DNA of 64,000 nt from Acinetobacter sp. NCu2D-2 (GTDB taxonomy: Bacteria > Pseudomonadota > Gammaproteobacteria > Pseudomonadales > Moraxellaceae), in assembly GCF_001647675.1 (NCBI RefSeq), contig NZ_CP015594.1, forward strand, positions 2,232,001 to 2,296,000, in the 5' to 3' direction. Of the stretch, positions 35,378 through 44,951 are shown piece by piece. A program made the translations under genes and the position numbers. The notes beneath the pieces were generated by a model. That model was not told where the DNA came from. It saw only the letters and a program-made list of their open reading frames with translations, and made no database searches. Positions within the stretch are counted from its first letter, which is position 1. Each line of letters begins with the position of its first letter.

Positions 35378-36364
35378 ATGATTATGCTAGGTATTGATGT
35401 CAGTAAAACCAAAATAGATTGTTGCATTTTCCCTCAAGGTTTGACTGGAAAAAGAAAAAATAAAATATTTACTAATACAGAAAGTGGCTTTGGCAGTCTG
35501 CTCAAATGGCTCATCACTCTTAAAATTGAACCTGATCAAGTGACAGCAATCATGGAAGCGACTTCGGTTTATCATGAGAATTTGGGATATTATCTATATG
35601 ATGCAGGTGTAAAGGTTTGTGTGGCTAATCCTTCACGAGTAAGAGCCTTTGCCAAAGGCATGTCCATGCTAAATAAAACGGATAAAGCTGATAGTGAAGC
35701 TCTTTCACGTTATGGTTACACCGCAAAGTTAATCATATGGCAGCCTGAACCTGAAAATGTCAGATTATTAAAAGCTTTACTAGGCAGACGAGATGTCTAT
35801 CTAGGTAGTCTATTACAGGAAAAGAATCGACTTGAAAAGGCGCAGTCTACTCATACCTCCGTTGTTGTGATTAAATTACTTGAAGAGAATATTGAGTATT
35901 TAAATCAGCAACTTGAACATATTGATAAGTTAATAAATAATCATATAGATCAAAATCCAACATTGAAACAGGATTTGAAATTACTGCAAACTATTCCTTC
36001 AATCGGTGAACGATCAGGCTTATTACTGTTGGGGTTATTTCATTCGCACAAGTTTGAAAAAGCAAGTCAAGCTGCTGCATATGTAGGTTTGGTTCCAGTA
36101 CATCAGTTGTCTGGCAGTTCAGTCAACAAGCAAAGTCACTTATCAAAAGCAGGTGACAGTAAAATACGCTCAGTATTGTATATGTCAGCATTAACAGCGA
36201 TTAAATATAATCCACACATTGAAGCTTTATATCAACGATTATTAAGCCAGGGTAAAAATAAAATGTGTGCTTTAGGTGCTGCAATGCGCAAGCTTATACA
36301 TCTGTGTTATGGCGTTTTAAAACATCAGACTGCCTATCAAAGAGATTATTTATTGGTCGAATAA
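35378..36364 (+). CDS. IS110-family recombinase
   Basis: 328 residues. N-terminal DEDD RuvC-like domain: MLGIDVSKTKIDCCIF (first Asp), AIMEATSVYHENLGYYL (Glu), NKTDKADSEALSRY (Asp pair). After a coiled coil follows the transposase_20 domain with the catalytic serine region (VGLVPVHQLSGSSVNKQSHLSKAGDSKIRSVLYMSALTA). IS110 enzymes use these domains with a bridge RNA. Intact. Confidence 0.95.
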   Translation: MIMLGIDVSKTKIDCCIFPQGLTGKRKNKIFTNTESGFGSLLKWLITLKIEPDQVTAIMEATSVYHENLGYYLYDAGVKVCVANPSRVRAFAKGMSMLNKTDKADSEALSRYGYTAKLIIWQPEPENVRLLKALLGRRDVYLGSLLQEKNRLEKAQSTHTSVVVIKLLEENIEYLNQQLEHIDKLINNHIDQNPTLKQDLKLLQTIPSIGERSGLLLLGLFHSHKFEKASQAAAYVGLVPVHQLSGSSVNKQSHLSKAGDSKIRSVLYMSALTAIKYNPHIEALYQRLLSQGKNKMCALGAAMRKLIHLCYGVLKHQTAYQRDYLLVE

Positions 36365-36534
36365 TCTCAAAACCTGATTGACTACTAAGACGGTATCTTG
36401 TTTGACTATATTGAGATTTATTACAATCGGGTCAGAAGGCATTCTGCAAACGGTTGGTTAAGTCCAGAAGCCTTTGAACAGAAATATATTAAAAGTTTAG
36501 AGGGATCGATTGTCCACGATACTGTCTAGGATCA

Positions 36535-36958
36535 TCGTCCCCATACGCGAAATGGATATAATTTTTGATGTGGTGGGGTCATCTGCTCGGTCACATACTT
36601 CAAATGTAGTCGTTGTGGTGATTACACGTAAGGTTGCTGGATCTTGCACCATTCCATTCGGCATAAACGTAATGACAGTCGGTGTAGATTGCAGTGTAGC
36701 CTTCCCAGAAGGTATCCAATGTAGCGTCTCATCATCATCTGTACCCGCTGTACCGATGTTGACACTAATTTCTCTACGATCTAATGCAGCTTTAGATCTT
36801 GCCTGAGCTAAAATATTCACTAACTCAGTACTACTTTTATTTAAATTTTGACGATCTAACATAGTGCCAAACGAAGGTGCTGCCATCACAGCAACAATGG
36901 CCACGACAGCTATCGTCACCATCAACTCTACCAAGGTGAATCCACTCTTCCTTCGCAT
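36535..36958 (-). pseudogene. FimT/GspH-type pseudopilin, C-terminus cut by an IS
   Basis: Starts [65 protein letters not shown], the GspH/FimT/FimU pseudopilin pattern. The domain continues to SRMGTMI and then runs into the IS3 repeat at 36534. About the last 15-25 residues of a normal protein are lost. It should be the first gene of the minor pilin operon fimU-pilV-pilW-pilX-pilY1-pilE, next to ispH as in other Acinetobacter. Confidence 0.82.
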
Positions 36959-37047
36959 AAACTTACCAAGCACATAAAATCCCTATTACAAATCTTAACC
37001 AAATTATTGTGAAATACATTCTCTATAAAGACGGATGGCATAAAAAA

Positions 37048-37078
37048 ACAGACAATTGTCATTCGACAACTGTCTGTT
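37048..37078 (-). terminator. Terminator after ispH
   Basis: AACAGACAATTGTC and GACAACTGTCTGTT pair around ATTC. The leftward strand continues into a run of seven T. Confidence 0.85.
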
Positions 37079-37116
37079 AGATAAGAATTAAATTAACGTA
37101 TTAAATAAGATTCAAT

Positions 37117-38067
37117 CTAAGCCTGAGTAACAGGAATTCTGAGTTCTTTAGGTAAACTAAACGTGATGTTCTCTTCACGGCCTTCAAGTTCTTTAGGTAC
37201 TGCCGCACCCCAATCTTGTAGACGCTGTAAAACTTGTTTAATTAAGATTTCAGGTGCAGATGCCCCAGCAGTCACTCCAATTTTGGAATTTGCCTCAAAC
37301 CAGTCTTGTTGAAGTTCATCGGCATTATCCACCAAGTATGCAGATTTACCCATACGCTCAGCCAATTCACGCAAACGATTTGAATTAGATGAATTCGGTG
37401 ATCCAACAACCAATACAACATCACACTGTTCAGATAAATCTCTCACTGCATCCTGACGATTTTGCGTTGCATAACAAATATCATCTTTGCGAGGACCTTG
37501 AATTTCGGGGTATTTACTGCGTAATGCATCAATCACTTTCGCTGTATCATCAATTGAAAGTGTAGTCTGAGTGACGAAAGCGACTTTTTGAGGATTACGC
37601 ACATTAAGTGCAGCCACATCTTCTTCGTCTTCGACTAAATAAATGTCACCACCATTATTTTTATCGTACTGCCCCATGGTTCCTTCAACTTCAGGATGCC
37701 CTTCATGACCAATTAAAATCGCTTCTACGCCTTCACGAGCATATTTCGTCACCTCAATATGGACTTTAGTCACCAATGGACAGGTCGCATCAAAAACTTT
37801 TAGACCACGGCGTGCTGCTTCTTGTTGAACAGCTTTAGAAACACCATGTGCACTAAAAATCACAATATTATCATCTGGCACTTCATCAAGTTCATCGACA
37901 AAGATCGCACCCCGTTGACGTAGATCATCAACTACAAATTTATTATGAACTACTTCGTGTCGGACATAGATGGGAGGATTAAAACATTCTAGTGCGCGGT
38001 TCACGATCGCAATCGCTCGATCTACACCTGCACAAAAACCACGTGGGTTTGCTAAAACAATTTCCAT
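37117..38067 (-). CDS. ispH: 4-hydroxy-3-methylbut-2-enyl diphosphate reductase
   Basis: 316 residues. [40 protein letters not shown] carry the three cysteines of the 4Fe-4S cluster, with HEVVHN, HGVS and [12 protein letters not shown] substrate loops. It does the last step of the MEP isoprenoid pathway. ATG 38067 is chosen from the family start; the frame runs up to 38133 without a ribosome site. Divergent from gmk. Confidence 0.96.
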   Translation of the reverse strand: MEIVLANPRGFCAGVDRAIAIVNRALECFNPPIYVRHEVVHNKFVVDDLRQRGAIFVDELDEVPDDNIVIFSAHGVSKAVQQEAARRGLKVFDATCPLVTKVHIEVTKYAREGVEAILIGHEGHPEVEGTMGQYDKNNGGDIYLVEDEEDVAALNVRNPQKVAFVTQTTLSIDDTAKVIDALRSKYPEIQGPRKDDICYATQNRQDAVRDLSEQCDVVLVVGSPNSSNSNRLRELAERMGKSAYLVDNADELQQDWFEANSKIGVTAGASAPEILIKQVLQRLQDWGAAVPKELEGREENITFSLPKELRIPVTQA

Positions 38068-38199
38068 AAAATCCTCAATGCCGACTAATTTATAGGGGGT
38101 GATTTGAAATAAATGTAAACAATCGACGCACAACTATTTAGTTTAATGCCCGTCTACTCTAAAATAGAGAAGATATTTTATCATATCAGGAAAAATATC

Positions 38200-38823
38200 A
38201 TGTCGGGTCTCTTGTTTGTCGTTTCTGCTGCGTCTGGAACAGGCAAAACATCCCTCGTTAAAGCACTACTTGAACGTGTGAATAATCTTCATGTTTCGGT
38301 TTCACATACAACACGTGGTCAACGACCTGGCGAACTTGATGGTGTTCACTATCATTTTGCAACCAAAGAAGACTTCTTAAACCTTGTCAATGAAGGTGGT
38401 TTTATTGAATACGCTGAAGTATTTGGTAACTACTACGGTACTGCTCAGGCGACTGTGAAAGAGCAACTTGCTAAAGGTCATGATGTTCTTCTAGAGATTG
38501 ATTGGCAAGGTGCTGAGCAAGTTCGTAAGCTTTTTCCTGAATCTAAACAAATTTTCATTTTACCACCAAGCCAGTTTGATTTACGTCAGCGTTTATCAAA
38601 TCGTGGTACCGATTCTGTGGAAGTTATTGAACATCGTTTAAGCTGTGCGGTTGAAGACATGCAGCAATATGTGAACTTTGACTATGTCATTATTAATGAT
38701 GACTTTAATAAAGCATTGCATGATCTTGAAGCGGTAATTATTGCCAATCGTTTAGTGTTATCACAACAGTCAGAACGCCACCAAAAGTTGATTGAAAAGT
38801 TAATTACTCCGACAGAACAGTGA
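38200..38823 (+). CDS. gmk: Guanylate kinase
   Basis: 207 residues, the E. coli length. P-loop [52 protein letters not shown]. Phosphorylates GMP to GDP. First of gmk-rpoZ-spoT, all rightward. ATG 38200 replaces a longer frame from 38146 that overlaps the divergent promoter region. Confidence 0.96.
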   Translation: MSGLLFVVSAASGTGKTSLVKALLERVNNLHVSVSHTTRGQRPGELDGVHYHFATKEDFLNLVNEGGFIEYAEVFGNYYGTAQATVKEQLAKGHDVLLEIDWQGAEQVRKLFPESKQIFILPPSQFDLRQRLSNRGTDSVEVIEHRLSCAVEDMQQYVNFDYVIINDDFNKALHDLEAVIIANRLVLSQQSERHQKLIEKLITPTEQ

Positions 38824-38897
38824 TTAAAACTTGAGTCTATAGACAAAGCATTTTATACTTTGCAGTCTGTTAAAATATTACTCAAACGAGATTTCTT

Positions 38898-39179
38898 ATG
38901 GCACGCGTCACCGTTGAAGACTGTTTAGAGCACGTAGACAACCGCTTTGAGCTTGTATTAGTGGCAAGCAAACGCGCGCGTCAATTGGCACGTCAAGGCA
39001 TTGAACCTACTGTTGAATGGGACAATGACAAGCCAACTGTTGTTGCGTTGCGTGAAATCGCTGAAGGTCATGTATCTAAAGATATTTTGAAACAACGTGA
39101 TCAAGATTATCAAACGTCTAGTTTAGACCTTGCGCTTTCTGCAAATAATCTAAACTTGGATGGTTTTTCTTTCCAATAA
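38898..39179 (+). CDS. rpoZ: RNA polymerase omega subunit
   Basis: 93 residues, [34 protein letters not shown], diagnostic. It assists beta-prime folding and, with it, forms a ppGpp site in RNA polymerase, which fits its position before spoT. Confidence 0.97.
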   Translation: MARVTVEDCLEHVDNRFELVLVASKRARQLARQGIEPTVEWDNDKPTVVALREIAEGHVSKDILKQRDQDYQTSSLDLALSANNLNLDGFSFQ

Positions 39180-39191
39180 GATCACCATCGT

Positions 39192-39223
39192 AAAAAAGCC
39201 TAGTTTTTAACTAGGCTTTTTTT
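39192..39223 (+). terminator. Terminator after rpoZ
   Basis: AAAAAAGCCTAGTT pairs with AACTAGGCTTTTTTT. It means spoT is mostly expressed from its own promoter in the 200 bp that follow. Confidence 0.88.
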
Positions 39224-39394
39224 ATATGCATACTTTTATCTTGGCGTCAGAACAGTTATAACATAAGGTTGAAGAATATCGTTTGTGTAAATTTTACGCC
39301 ATTTTCAGCTTAAAAAATTGACAAGCGTCGCGATATGCATTTCATTAAAGTATTAACCTATTTTTTGTAGAATTTTTAGTTTTAAAGGTGTTTT

Positions 39395-41497
39395 ATGCCA
39401 GGCCCACAGGTCAGCCAAGCCAAGCAGCAGCTTAAAATCATTATCGACGAATACTTAGCACCAAGTGACGTCGAGCGTGTACTTGCGGCCTGTGATTATG
39501 CCGATATGGCGCATGATGGAATCACCCGAAAAAGTGGTGAGCCCTATGTGTTACACCCTATTGCAGTAGCCAGCATTTTGGCGCATATGCGACTAGATAC
39601 TGAAACGCTCATGGCTGCACTTTTACATGATGTGATTGAAGACACCGAATTTTCCAAAGAAGATATTACCAATACCTTTAGTAAAACAGTGGCTGAACTG
39701 GTCGATGGGGTGACGAAACTCAGCCATTCAAGCGACAAAGAATTTAATAAAGCGGCTTCTTTCCGAAAAATTCTACAAGCTACCTTACAAGATCCACGTG
39801 TCATTATTGTGAAACTCGCTGACCGTTATCACAACATGACGACTTTAGAAGCCTTGCGTCCAGATAAACGTGCTCGTATTGCCAAAGAAACCTTTGAAAT
39901 ATTTGTGCCTATGGCACGCTTGGTCGGCATGAATGAAATTGCCGACAATCTAGAACATCTTTGTTATCAAAATCTCGATTTAGATATGTATAACGATGTT
40001 CAAGCTGCCTTGCAGCAAACCAAATCCAAACGCTGTGAATATCAAGCCATTTGGGAAAAGAAACTCTCTGAAATTCTTGAAAAACAAAATATCCAAGGGC
40101 GTATTAAGAAAAAAGATAATAATATTGAGTTGCTTCGCCACTTTGTAAAAAATGACATTGATCTACAAGAACTCACCCACAGCCATGCCTTCGAAATTAT
40201 TCTGCAAAATATTGCTGACTGTGACCGCTTCGCAGAACTAATGAAAGAAAGCTTTAAAGTACTCAGTTTTCAAGATCATATTCGCCAACCACTTCCTGGT
40301 GGCAACCAATCCTTAATGATGCGGATTAAGGGTGAAAAAACCACGCTCTCTTTGACCATCCAAACCGAGTTGATGCGTAAAGCGGCTCGATTAGGTGTGG
40401 TACTTGGCGAAAATGCTCCTCAGGCCTGTCGTTCTGCAATTCAAGCCTCAATGCAAAACTTAAATGTGCTCGTTGATGGTGAGTGTGCTAAAACAACCTT
40501 TAGCGAATTACTTGATTATTTACACCAAGAAAAAATTTGGGTGTATACCCCGCAAGGTCATTTACACGAACTCCCTCAAGGGGCAACTGCAGTCGATTTT
40601 GCTTACTCTGCAAGTTTATTTTTAGGTAACCATGCGGTTGGTAGTAAGGTTAATGGCGAGATTAAACCGCTTTCGACCCCGCTTGCAAGTGGTCAAGTGA
40701 TTGAAATCATCACCGATGTCCTTGCCACGCCAAATCCTGATTGGCTGAGCTTTATTAATACACAAAAAGCGCGTCGTGCCATCCAAAATATTTTGCGTGA
40801 GCAAGATCGGGATGAACAAATTTTGGTAGGCCAGCAAGCCTTAAATCGTGCATTAAAACTCTTCAATCGTTCAATTCACGATTTGACCCAACAAGATTGG
40901 GAATCACTACTCACTTGGCGTCATATTCAAGAAAAAGACCGATTATTTGAGCAAATTGCGGTTGGTGATTTACTACCGCAGTTGGTTGCCAATCATCTTT
41001 TTGCACATGACAGCCAAGATGAATCAGCATCAAGTCGACTGATTAAAGGTACTGAAGGTGCTGATGTTAAATATGCGCATTGCTGCAACCCTGTTCTCGG
41101 CGATCCAATCCAAGGCCATTTAACCCGTCGCGGTTTGATTGTGCATCGTGCGCGTTGTCATAATTTATTGCATGAACAGCATTTGCACCCTGAAAATATC
41201 ATGCCGTTAAGCTGGGCTACGGATGACAGTGAAGATATTAGTTTCACCGCTTATCTCTGCATCGATCTAGCGATGAATGATGAGCAAATTTCAGATCTGA
41301 TTTATCAATGTCGTAAAGCTAAGTCTGGGGTGGAGTCGGTACGTAATTATGAAGGCAAAACCTATGTAAATGTCGTCGTGCATAACCGTAAGCAAATTGC
41401 TCAACTGATTCGTGATCTGCGTATGAATTACGGCTTCCCACGCATCACCCGTTTGCCGCAACCCATTACCATTGCGGAAACTTCTAAGGCAAGTTAA
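39395..41497 (+). CDS. spoT: SpoT, ppGpp hydrolase with degenerate synthetase domain
   Basis: 700 residues: HD hydrolase domain intact (HPIAVASILAHMRLDTETLMAALLHDVIEDTE), synthetase-like domain, TGS (VYTPQGHLHELPQGATAVDFAYS), zinc-finger (KYAHCCNPVLGDPIQGHLTRRGLIVHRARCHNL) and C-terminal ACT. In the synthetase region the usual YDxRA, KPNGYQSLH and VQIRT motifs are replaced by HAFEIIL, LPGGNQSLM and LTIQTEL, so pppGpp synthesis by this protein is unlikely. A hydrolase-specialised SpoT is known for Moraxellaceae. Ribosome-linked RelA must supply ppGpp from elsewhere. Confidence 0.95.
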   Translation: MPGPQVSQAKQQLKIIIDEYLAPSDVERVLAACDYADMAHDGITRKSGEPYVLHPIAVASILAHMRLDTETLMAALLHDVIEDTEFSKEDITNTFSKTVAELVDGVTKLSHSSDKEFNKAASFRKILQATLQDPRVIIVKLADRYHNMTTLEALRPDKRARIAKETFEIFVPMARLVGMNEIADNLEHLCYQNLDLDMYNDVQAALQQTKSKRCEYQAIWEKKLSEILEKQNIQGRIKKKDNNIELLRHFVKNDIDLQELTHSHAFEIILQNIADCDRFAELMKESFKVLSFQDHIRQPLPGGNQSLMMRIKGEKTTLSLTIQTELMRKAARLGVVLGENAPQACRSAIQASMQNLNVLVDGECAKTTFSELLDYLHQEKIWVYTPQGHLHELPQGATAVDFAYSASLFLGNHAVGSKVNGEIKPLSTPLASGQVIEIITDVLATPNPDWLSFINTQKARRAIQNILREQDRDEQILVGQQALNRALKLFNRSIHDLTQQDWESLLTWRHIQEKDRLFEQIAVGDLLPQLVANHLFAHDSQDESASSRLIKGTEGADVKYAHCCNPVLGDPIQGHLTRRGLIVHRARCHNLLHEQHLHPENIMPLSWATDDSEDISFTAYLCIDLAMNDEQISDLIYQCRKAKSGVESVRNYEGKTYVNVVVHNRKQIAQLIRDLRMNYGFPRITRLPQPITIAETSKAS

Positions 41498-41572
41498 TCA
41501 TTTAAAACGATAGTGCTTTCGTCTTTTGACAAGTGCTAATATGATGTATGTAGATGATAATAGGAGAAATTG

Positions 41573-41956
41573 ATGTCCCGCCAAGTGATCCATACTGAAA
41601 ATGCCCCTGCAGCGATTGGTACTTACTCTCAAGCGATTTTAGTGGGCGATACGCTATATCTTTCTGGCCAAATTGGCTTAGATCCATATAGCATGGAATT
41701 GGTTGAAGGCATTGAAGCTCAAATTCGTCGTGTGTTTGATAATTTAAAAGCAGTTTGTGAAGCCGCTGGAGGCTCCCTCGCTGATATTGCGAAATTAAAT
41801 ATTTTCTTGACTGATTTATCCCACTTTCAATTGGTCAATCAAATTATGGGTGAGTATTTTGCTCAACCGTATCCTGCACGTGCAGCCCTAGGTGTTGCAA
41901 GCCTACCAAAAGGTGCATTGGTGGAAATGGATGGCGTGGTCATTATTCAACAATAA
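41573..41956 (+). CDS. ridA: RidA-family enamine/imine deaminase
   Basis: 127 residues, [32 protein letters not shown]...[22 protein letters not shown], with the key Arg and Glu of RidA. It hydrolyses reactive 2-aminoacrylate. It follows spoT after about 75 bp; ATG 41573 has a TAGGAG ribosome site. Confidence 0.94.
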   Translation: MSRQVIHTENAPAAIGTYSQAILVGDTLYLSGQIGLDPYSMELVEGIEAQIRRVFDNLKAVCEAAGGSLADIAKLNIFLTDLSHFQLVNQIMGEYFAQPYPARAALGVASLPKGALVEMDGVVIIQQ

Positions 41957-42081
41957 TTTTACAACCTTTTCGTTTTTATAAAACCTGAGCAAGATTGCGA
42001 GTCATACTCACTTTTCCGCTCAGGTTTTATTTTGCCATCTAAAACATCAATGAGCTTAAATCCTTTTTTAAATGATTTTTA

Positions 42082-42111
42082 TTGACAAACGATAACAATT
42101 ATCAATAATAT
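42082..42111 (+). promoter_or_regulatory. Fur box overlapping the bfd promoter
   Basis: A -35 TTGACA (42082-42087) and a -10 TAATAT (42106-42111) with 18-bp spacing enclose CGATAACAATTATCA (42090-42104), which matches the 15-mer Fur core TGATAATNATTATCA at 12 of 14 defined positions. Fur-iron bound here would block polymerase, so bfd is predicted to be induced under iron starvation. Confidence 0.8.
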
Positions 42112-42147
42112 TACTTATCTTATTTAATCACTGTGGTTATCTACAAT

Positions 42148-42342
42148 ATGTACGTTTGTTTGTGCCGTGGCATTACAGATCAAGACATTAAAGATGCGAT
42201 TGCAAATGGTGCTGAAAGTTATCGTGAAATCCGCGAATTACTTGATTTAGGTACATGTTGTGGGCGTTGTGCTCCTGAAGCAAAAATGATCATTAGTGAT
42301 GAAATATCTCAAATTGCCGCTCGATTGGCTGTTGCTGCTTAA
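42148..42342 (+). CDS. bfd: Bacterioferritin-associated ferredoxin
   Basis: 64 residues, MYVCLCRGITDQDIKDAI...LGTCCGRCAPEAK, with four cysteines for the 2Fe-2S cluster (CxC...CxxC). Bfd gives electrons to bacterioferritin to release iron. ATG 42148 is chosen; an in-frame ATG at 42133 has no ribosome site. The gene is followed by its partner bfr and preceded by a Fur box. Confidence 0.95.
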   Translation: MYVCLCRGITDQDIKDAIANGAESYREIRELLDLGTCCGRCAPEAKMIISDEISQIAARLAVAA

Positions 42343-42396
42343 ATATTAAAGATAAACATAAGCAAAAAATAAATGGTCTTAAGATCATTACTCCTC

Positions 42397-42424
42397 CCCC
42401 GCCCTTGACTCTGGCGGGTTTTAT
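42397..42424 (+). terminator. Terminator between bfd and bfr
   Basis: CCCGCC (42398-42403) pairs with GGCGGG (42413-42418), followed by TTTTATTTTTT. Confidence 0.8.
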
Positions 42425-42562
42425 TTTTTATACACATTTAAACTGATTGCGATTTTCATTTGCTGTTCAATAAATTACTCGCCATCTACATAACAGTTCG
42501 ATTAAGATAAGTGTTATACGCTTCTGATTCAGAAGTTTTGCAACATGGAATGGAGTACGTGC

Positions 42563-43027
42563 ATGAAAGGCAATCGTGATGTTATTAATCAGCTGAATCA
42601 GGTGCTTTATCACCATCTCACTGCGATTAACCAATATTTTCTACATTCACGTATGTTCAATGATTGGGGAATTGAACAACTGGGTTCTGCAGAATATAAA
42701 GAATCTATTCGTCAGATGAAGCATGCAGATAAGATTATAGAGCGTATTTTATTTTTAGAAGGTCTGCCAAACTTACAACATTTAGGCAAACTTTATATTG
42801 GTCAGCACACTGTTGAAGTGTTGCAATGCGACGTTCGCAAAGTGAAAGAAAATATTGAAGCGATCCAGAAATCAGTCGAGCTTGCTGAAGCTACGATGGA
42901 TTATGTGACTCGTGACTTGCTGCAAGAAATTCTTGAAAAAGAAGAAGAATATTTGGATTGGGCCACAACTCAGCTCGATTTAGCTGAAACAGTGGGTATT
43001 GAAAACTACATTCAAAGCCAACTTTAA
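42563..43027 (+). CDS. bfr: Bacterioferritin, haem-ligand type with degenerate ferroxidase centre
   Basis: 154 residues aligning without gaps to E. coli Bfr (MKGxxxVINxLNxxL..., FLEGLPNLQxLGKL). The haem ligand Met52 is present. Of the six di-iron ligands only His54 and Glu127 remain; position 18 is His, 51 is Gln, 94 is Val and 130 is Tyr. This is the pattern of the beta-type subunit of heteropolymeric bacterioferritins, in which another subunit supplies the ferroxidase site. A second, ferroxidase-type bfr elsewhere in the genome is predicted. Confidence 0.92.
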   Translation: MKGNRDVINQLNQVLYHHLTAINQYFLHSRMFNDWGIEQLGSAEYKESIRQMKHADKIIERILFLEGLPNLQHLGKLYIGQHTVEVLQCDVRKVKENIEAIQKSVELAEATMDYVTRDLLQEILEKEEEYLDWATTQLDLAETVGIENYIQSQL

Positions 43028-43036
43028 TCTTTGAAC

Positions 43037-43065
43037 AAAAAGCCAGCAAATGCTGGCTTTTTTAT
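43037..43065 (+). terminator. Terminator after bfr
   Basis: AAAAAGCCAGCA pairs with TGCTGGCTTTTTT around a 2-nt loop region. Confidence 0.88.
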
Positions 43066-43078
43066 TGATCTATTCAGA

Positions 43079-44719
43079 TTACTCAGCAATCATTTCAAGT
43101 AACTCTTCATAACTCAAATCAACTTTTTGAATCAATTTCAAACGAAGTAACTGATGATATGCTTCTTGCTCATAGCCATTATAAGCAAGTAGTTTTGCAT
43201 ACTTCATTAAGTTGTAACGAGTTGGATAGCTTAAAACTAAATGCTCACCCTCTTGAATGATTGATGGATCAACTTTGCTTAGTGGATTCAAACAAATCCA
43301 TTCAATACGATGATTTAATTCACTCAATAAATAAATTGGCTGTTGATTTTGAATTTTCTCAGGCTGCTTTTCATAGCGCATAGATTCACCTATCTTCGCT
43401 ACAGCGACATCATAATCGCGAACAATGACACAGGTTAAAATGATCGCTATAACCACTATAAGCTTTGACCAAATTGCATTTAGCGTAATGACTTTTAAAT
43501 CTTTTTCTTGCGCGAGAATCGTCCCAATAATAAAGCCTACAGGTAAAAGGAAATAAGCATAGTTCTGAGGGAATTCAAACATCGTATGGGTAATGAAAGC
43601 GCCAATCATCAAAATACCGATGACTGATTCAGGACTGTTTACCCATTTTTGTAAGCGATATGCCAGATAACCAAAATAAGCCAAGAATGGCACACCAACG
43701 ATCACACCATTCCATAAAATAAAGTCGAGAATAAAATTATGTGCACTACGTACCCAAACTGGTCCTTGAACCGTTTCTGAAATCGACGTGAATGCTGTAC
43801 TAGTTTGATACCAACCATAACCAAACCAAGGACGTGCTTCAATTGCAGCGATCATTTGTTGCCAAATTGCAAGACGCGACATATCCCCTGTTGCACGAGA
43901 CACTACACTGCGGCTACGGATAACTTCGGCATCCATGGCTTGAACTGCAAGCTGACTGAGTATTGGGAATAACCAGATAAAGCCAATAAATAAACCTAAC
44001 CATAACAGGCTATAGAACCATTTAAGGCGAATAACACTTTTATATTGATAGAAACTTAAATAACAAACGATTGCGATTGCCGCGACCCATGCAGTACGTG
44101 ACTGGCTTAAGGCTAAGCCCATTATCATAATAAGTGCCGCGGGAACTAACCAAACTGTTCTGAGTTTATTTTTCTCATACAGATATAGTGTTGCCATTAA
44201 TGCCATGAGCAAAAATGTCGCCATGTTATTTGGCTGGGCAAAATTGGCAAATGGGCGTGTTGTGCCACTGATATTCATAACACCAGGGATAATTGCATCT
44301 AGATTTGACCATTGGCATAGCGCAATTAGGCCTGTCAGAACACCTGAAATAGCAAAGGTTTGACTTAAATAAGTAAAGGTTTGCTCTCGAGAATATTGCT
44401 CAGCAGACAACTGTCGACCAAGTATCAGCGCTAACCAAAAACTCAAAATATACAAACATCCCATTAGAGCGATACTTGAGAAAAAGACCTGATCTAGAAA
44501 ATATTTAAAGATAGGAACAGTTGCGAGAGCAATTAAAGGTAAACTCACTTTTGGAATAGTCAATTTATCTTTAAAGCATATTGCGGCAAGCGCAATTAAG
44601 GCAATAAATGCATAGAGCTCGCCCGTATAAGTCACCCACGGACGGTAATGTACTGGGCTAAGCCATGCAAGAGAGATAAGGAATGCAGCTATAAGTGCAA
44701 GGACAGTTTTCATGACCAA
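43079..44719 (-). CDS. pglL: PglL-family pilin O-oligosaccharyltransferase
   Basis: 546 residues with about 12 helices and a Wzy_C domain: TRPFANFAQPNNMATFLLMALMATLYL, LALSQSRTAWVAAI, a large periplasmic loop RSRSVVSRATGDMSRLAIWQQMIAAIEARPWFGYGWYQTS and WVRSAHNFILDFILWNGVIVG with the conserved His. Such ligases move lipid-linked glycan to pilin serines. The gene lies downstream of a pilin and tfpZ, as in loci where the ligase is specific for its neighbour pilin. It is intact although both neighbours are broken. Confidence 0.88.
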   Translation of the reverse strand: MVMKTVLALIAAFLISLAWLSPVHYRPWVTYTGELYAFIALIALAAICFKDKLTIPKVSLPLIALATVPIFKYFLDQVFFSSIALMGCLYILSFWLALILGRQLSAEQYSREQTFTYLSQTFAISGVLTGLIALCQWSNLDAIIPGVMNISGTTRPFANFAQPNNMATFLLMALMATLYLYEKNKLRTVWLVPAALIMIMGLALSQSRTAWVAAIAIVCYLSFYQYKSVIRLKWFYSLLWLGLFIGFIWLFPILSQLAVQAMDAEVIRSRSVVSRATGDMSRLAIWQQMIAAIEARPWFGYGWYQTSTAFTSISETVQGPVWVRSAHNFILDFILWNGVIVGVPFLAYFGYLAYRLQKWVNSPESVIGILMIGAFITHTMFEFPQNYAYFLLPVGFIIGTILAQEKDLKVITLNAIWSKLIVVIAIILTCVIVRDYDVAVAKIGESMRYEKQPEKIQNQQPIYLLSELNHRIEWICLNPLSKVDPSIIQEGEHLVLSYPTRYNLMKYAKLLAYNGYEQEAYHQLLRLKLIQKVDLSYEELLEMIAE

Positions 44720-44751
44720 TTCGGAAATATTAAATTGGGCATATGATAATT

Positions 44752-44784
44752 AAAAAGCAGATTAAAAGATAATCTGCTTTTTTA
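44752..44784. terminator. Terminator between tfpZ and pglL
   Basis: AAAAAGCAGATTA and TAATCTGCTTTTTT form a perfect stem around AAAGA. Confidence 0.85.
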
Positions 44785-44951
44785 GTACTAAAAATGTAAC
44801 TCAATTCCATGGACGCAGATCTATAATTTCGACTATTTCTGCATTTTCTCTATTAATTAAGACAGAGATGGATCCGGAAATTTGAACAACTCCTATAAGT
44901 GATATTCTGCTCCTCAAATGATGTTATAAACATCAATATATGGAGTATTTT

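Larger units (their letters stand above)
35137..36393 (+). mobile_element. IS110-family element
   Basis: An IS110 transposase gene with about 240 bp of non-coding sequence before it and about 30 bp after. No inverted repeats, as usual for IS110. TATCTTG occurs at 35137-35143 and again at 36394-36400, flanking the element; I take these as the shared core of the junctions. Excision between them would fuse ATG-GCT-ATC-TTG in frame to the IS3 OrfB remnant, so the IS3 may have been deleted before IS110 arrived. Confidence 0.75.
35059..36534 (+). mobile_element. IS3-family remnant with a nested IS110
   Basis: The two ends are inverted repeats: TGATCCTAGACA at 35059-35070 and its complement TGTCTAGGATCA at 36523-36534, with further matches inward (GGACA / TGTCC). 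The left piece ends at the start of an orfA-like ATG at 35132. The right piece codes 42 residues (FDYIEIYYNRVRRHSANGWLSPEAFEQKYI...) typical of an IS3 OrfB C-terminus. Flanks do not share a target duplication, and the interior of the IS3 is missing, replaced by an IS110 (about 35137-36393). Confidence 0.8.

Noticed and set aside
42130..42345. Regulatory iron small RNA in place of bfd
   Set aside because: The ORF has the four-cysteine pattern of Bfd and sits before bfr, so it is coding.
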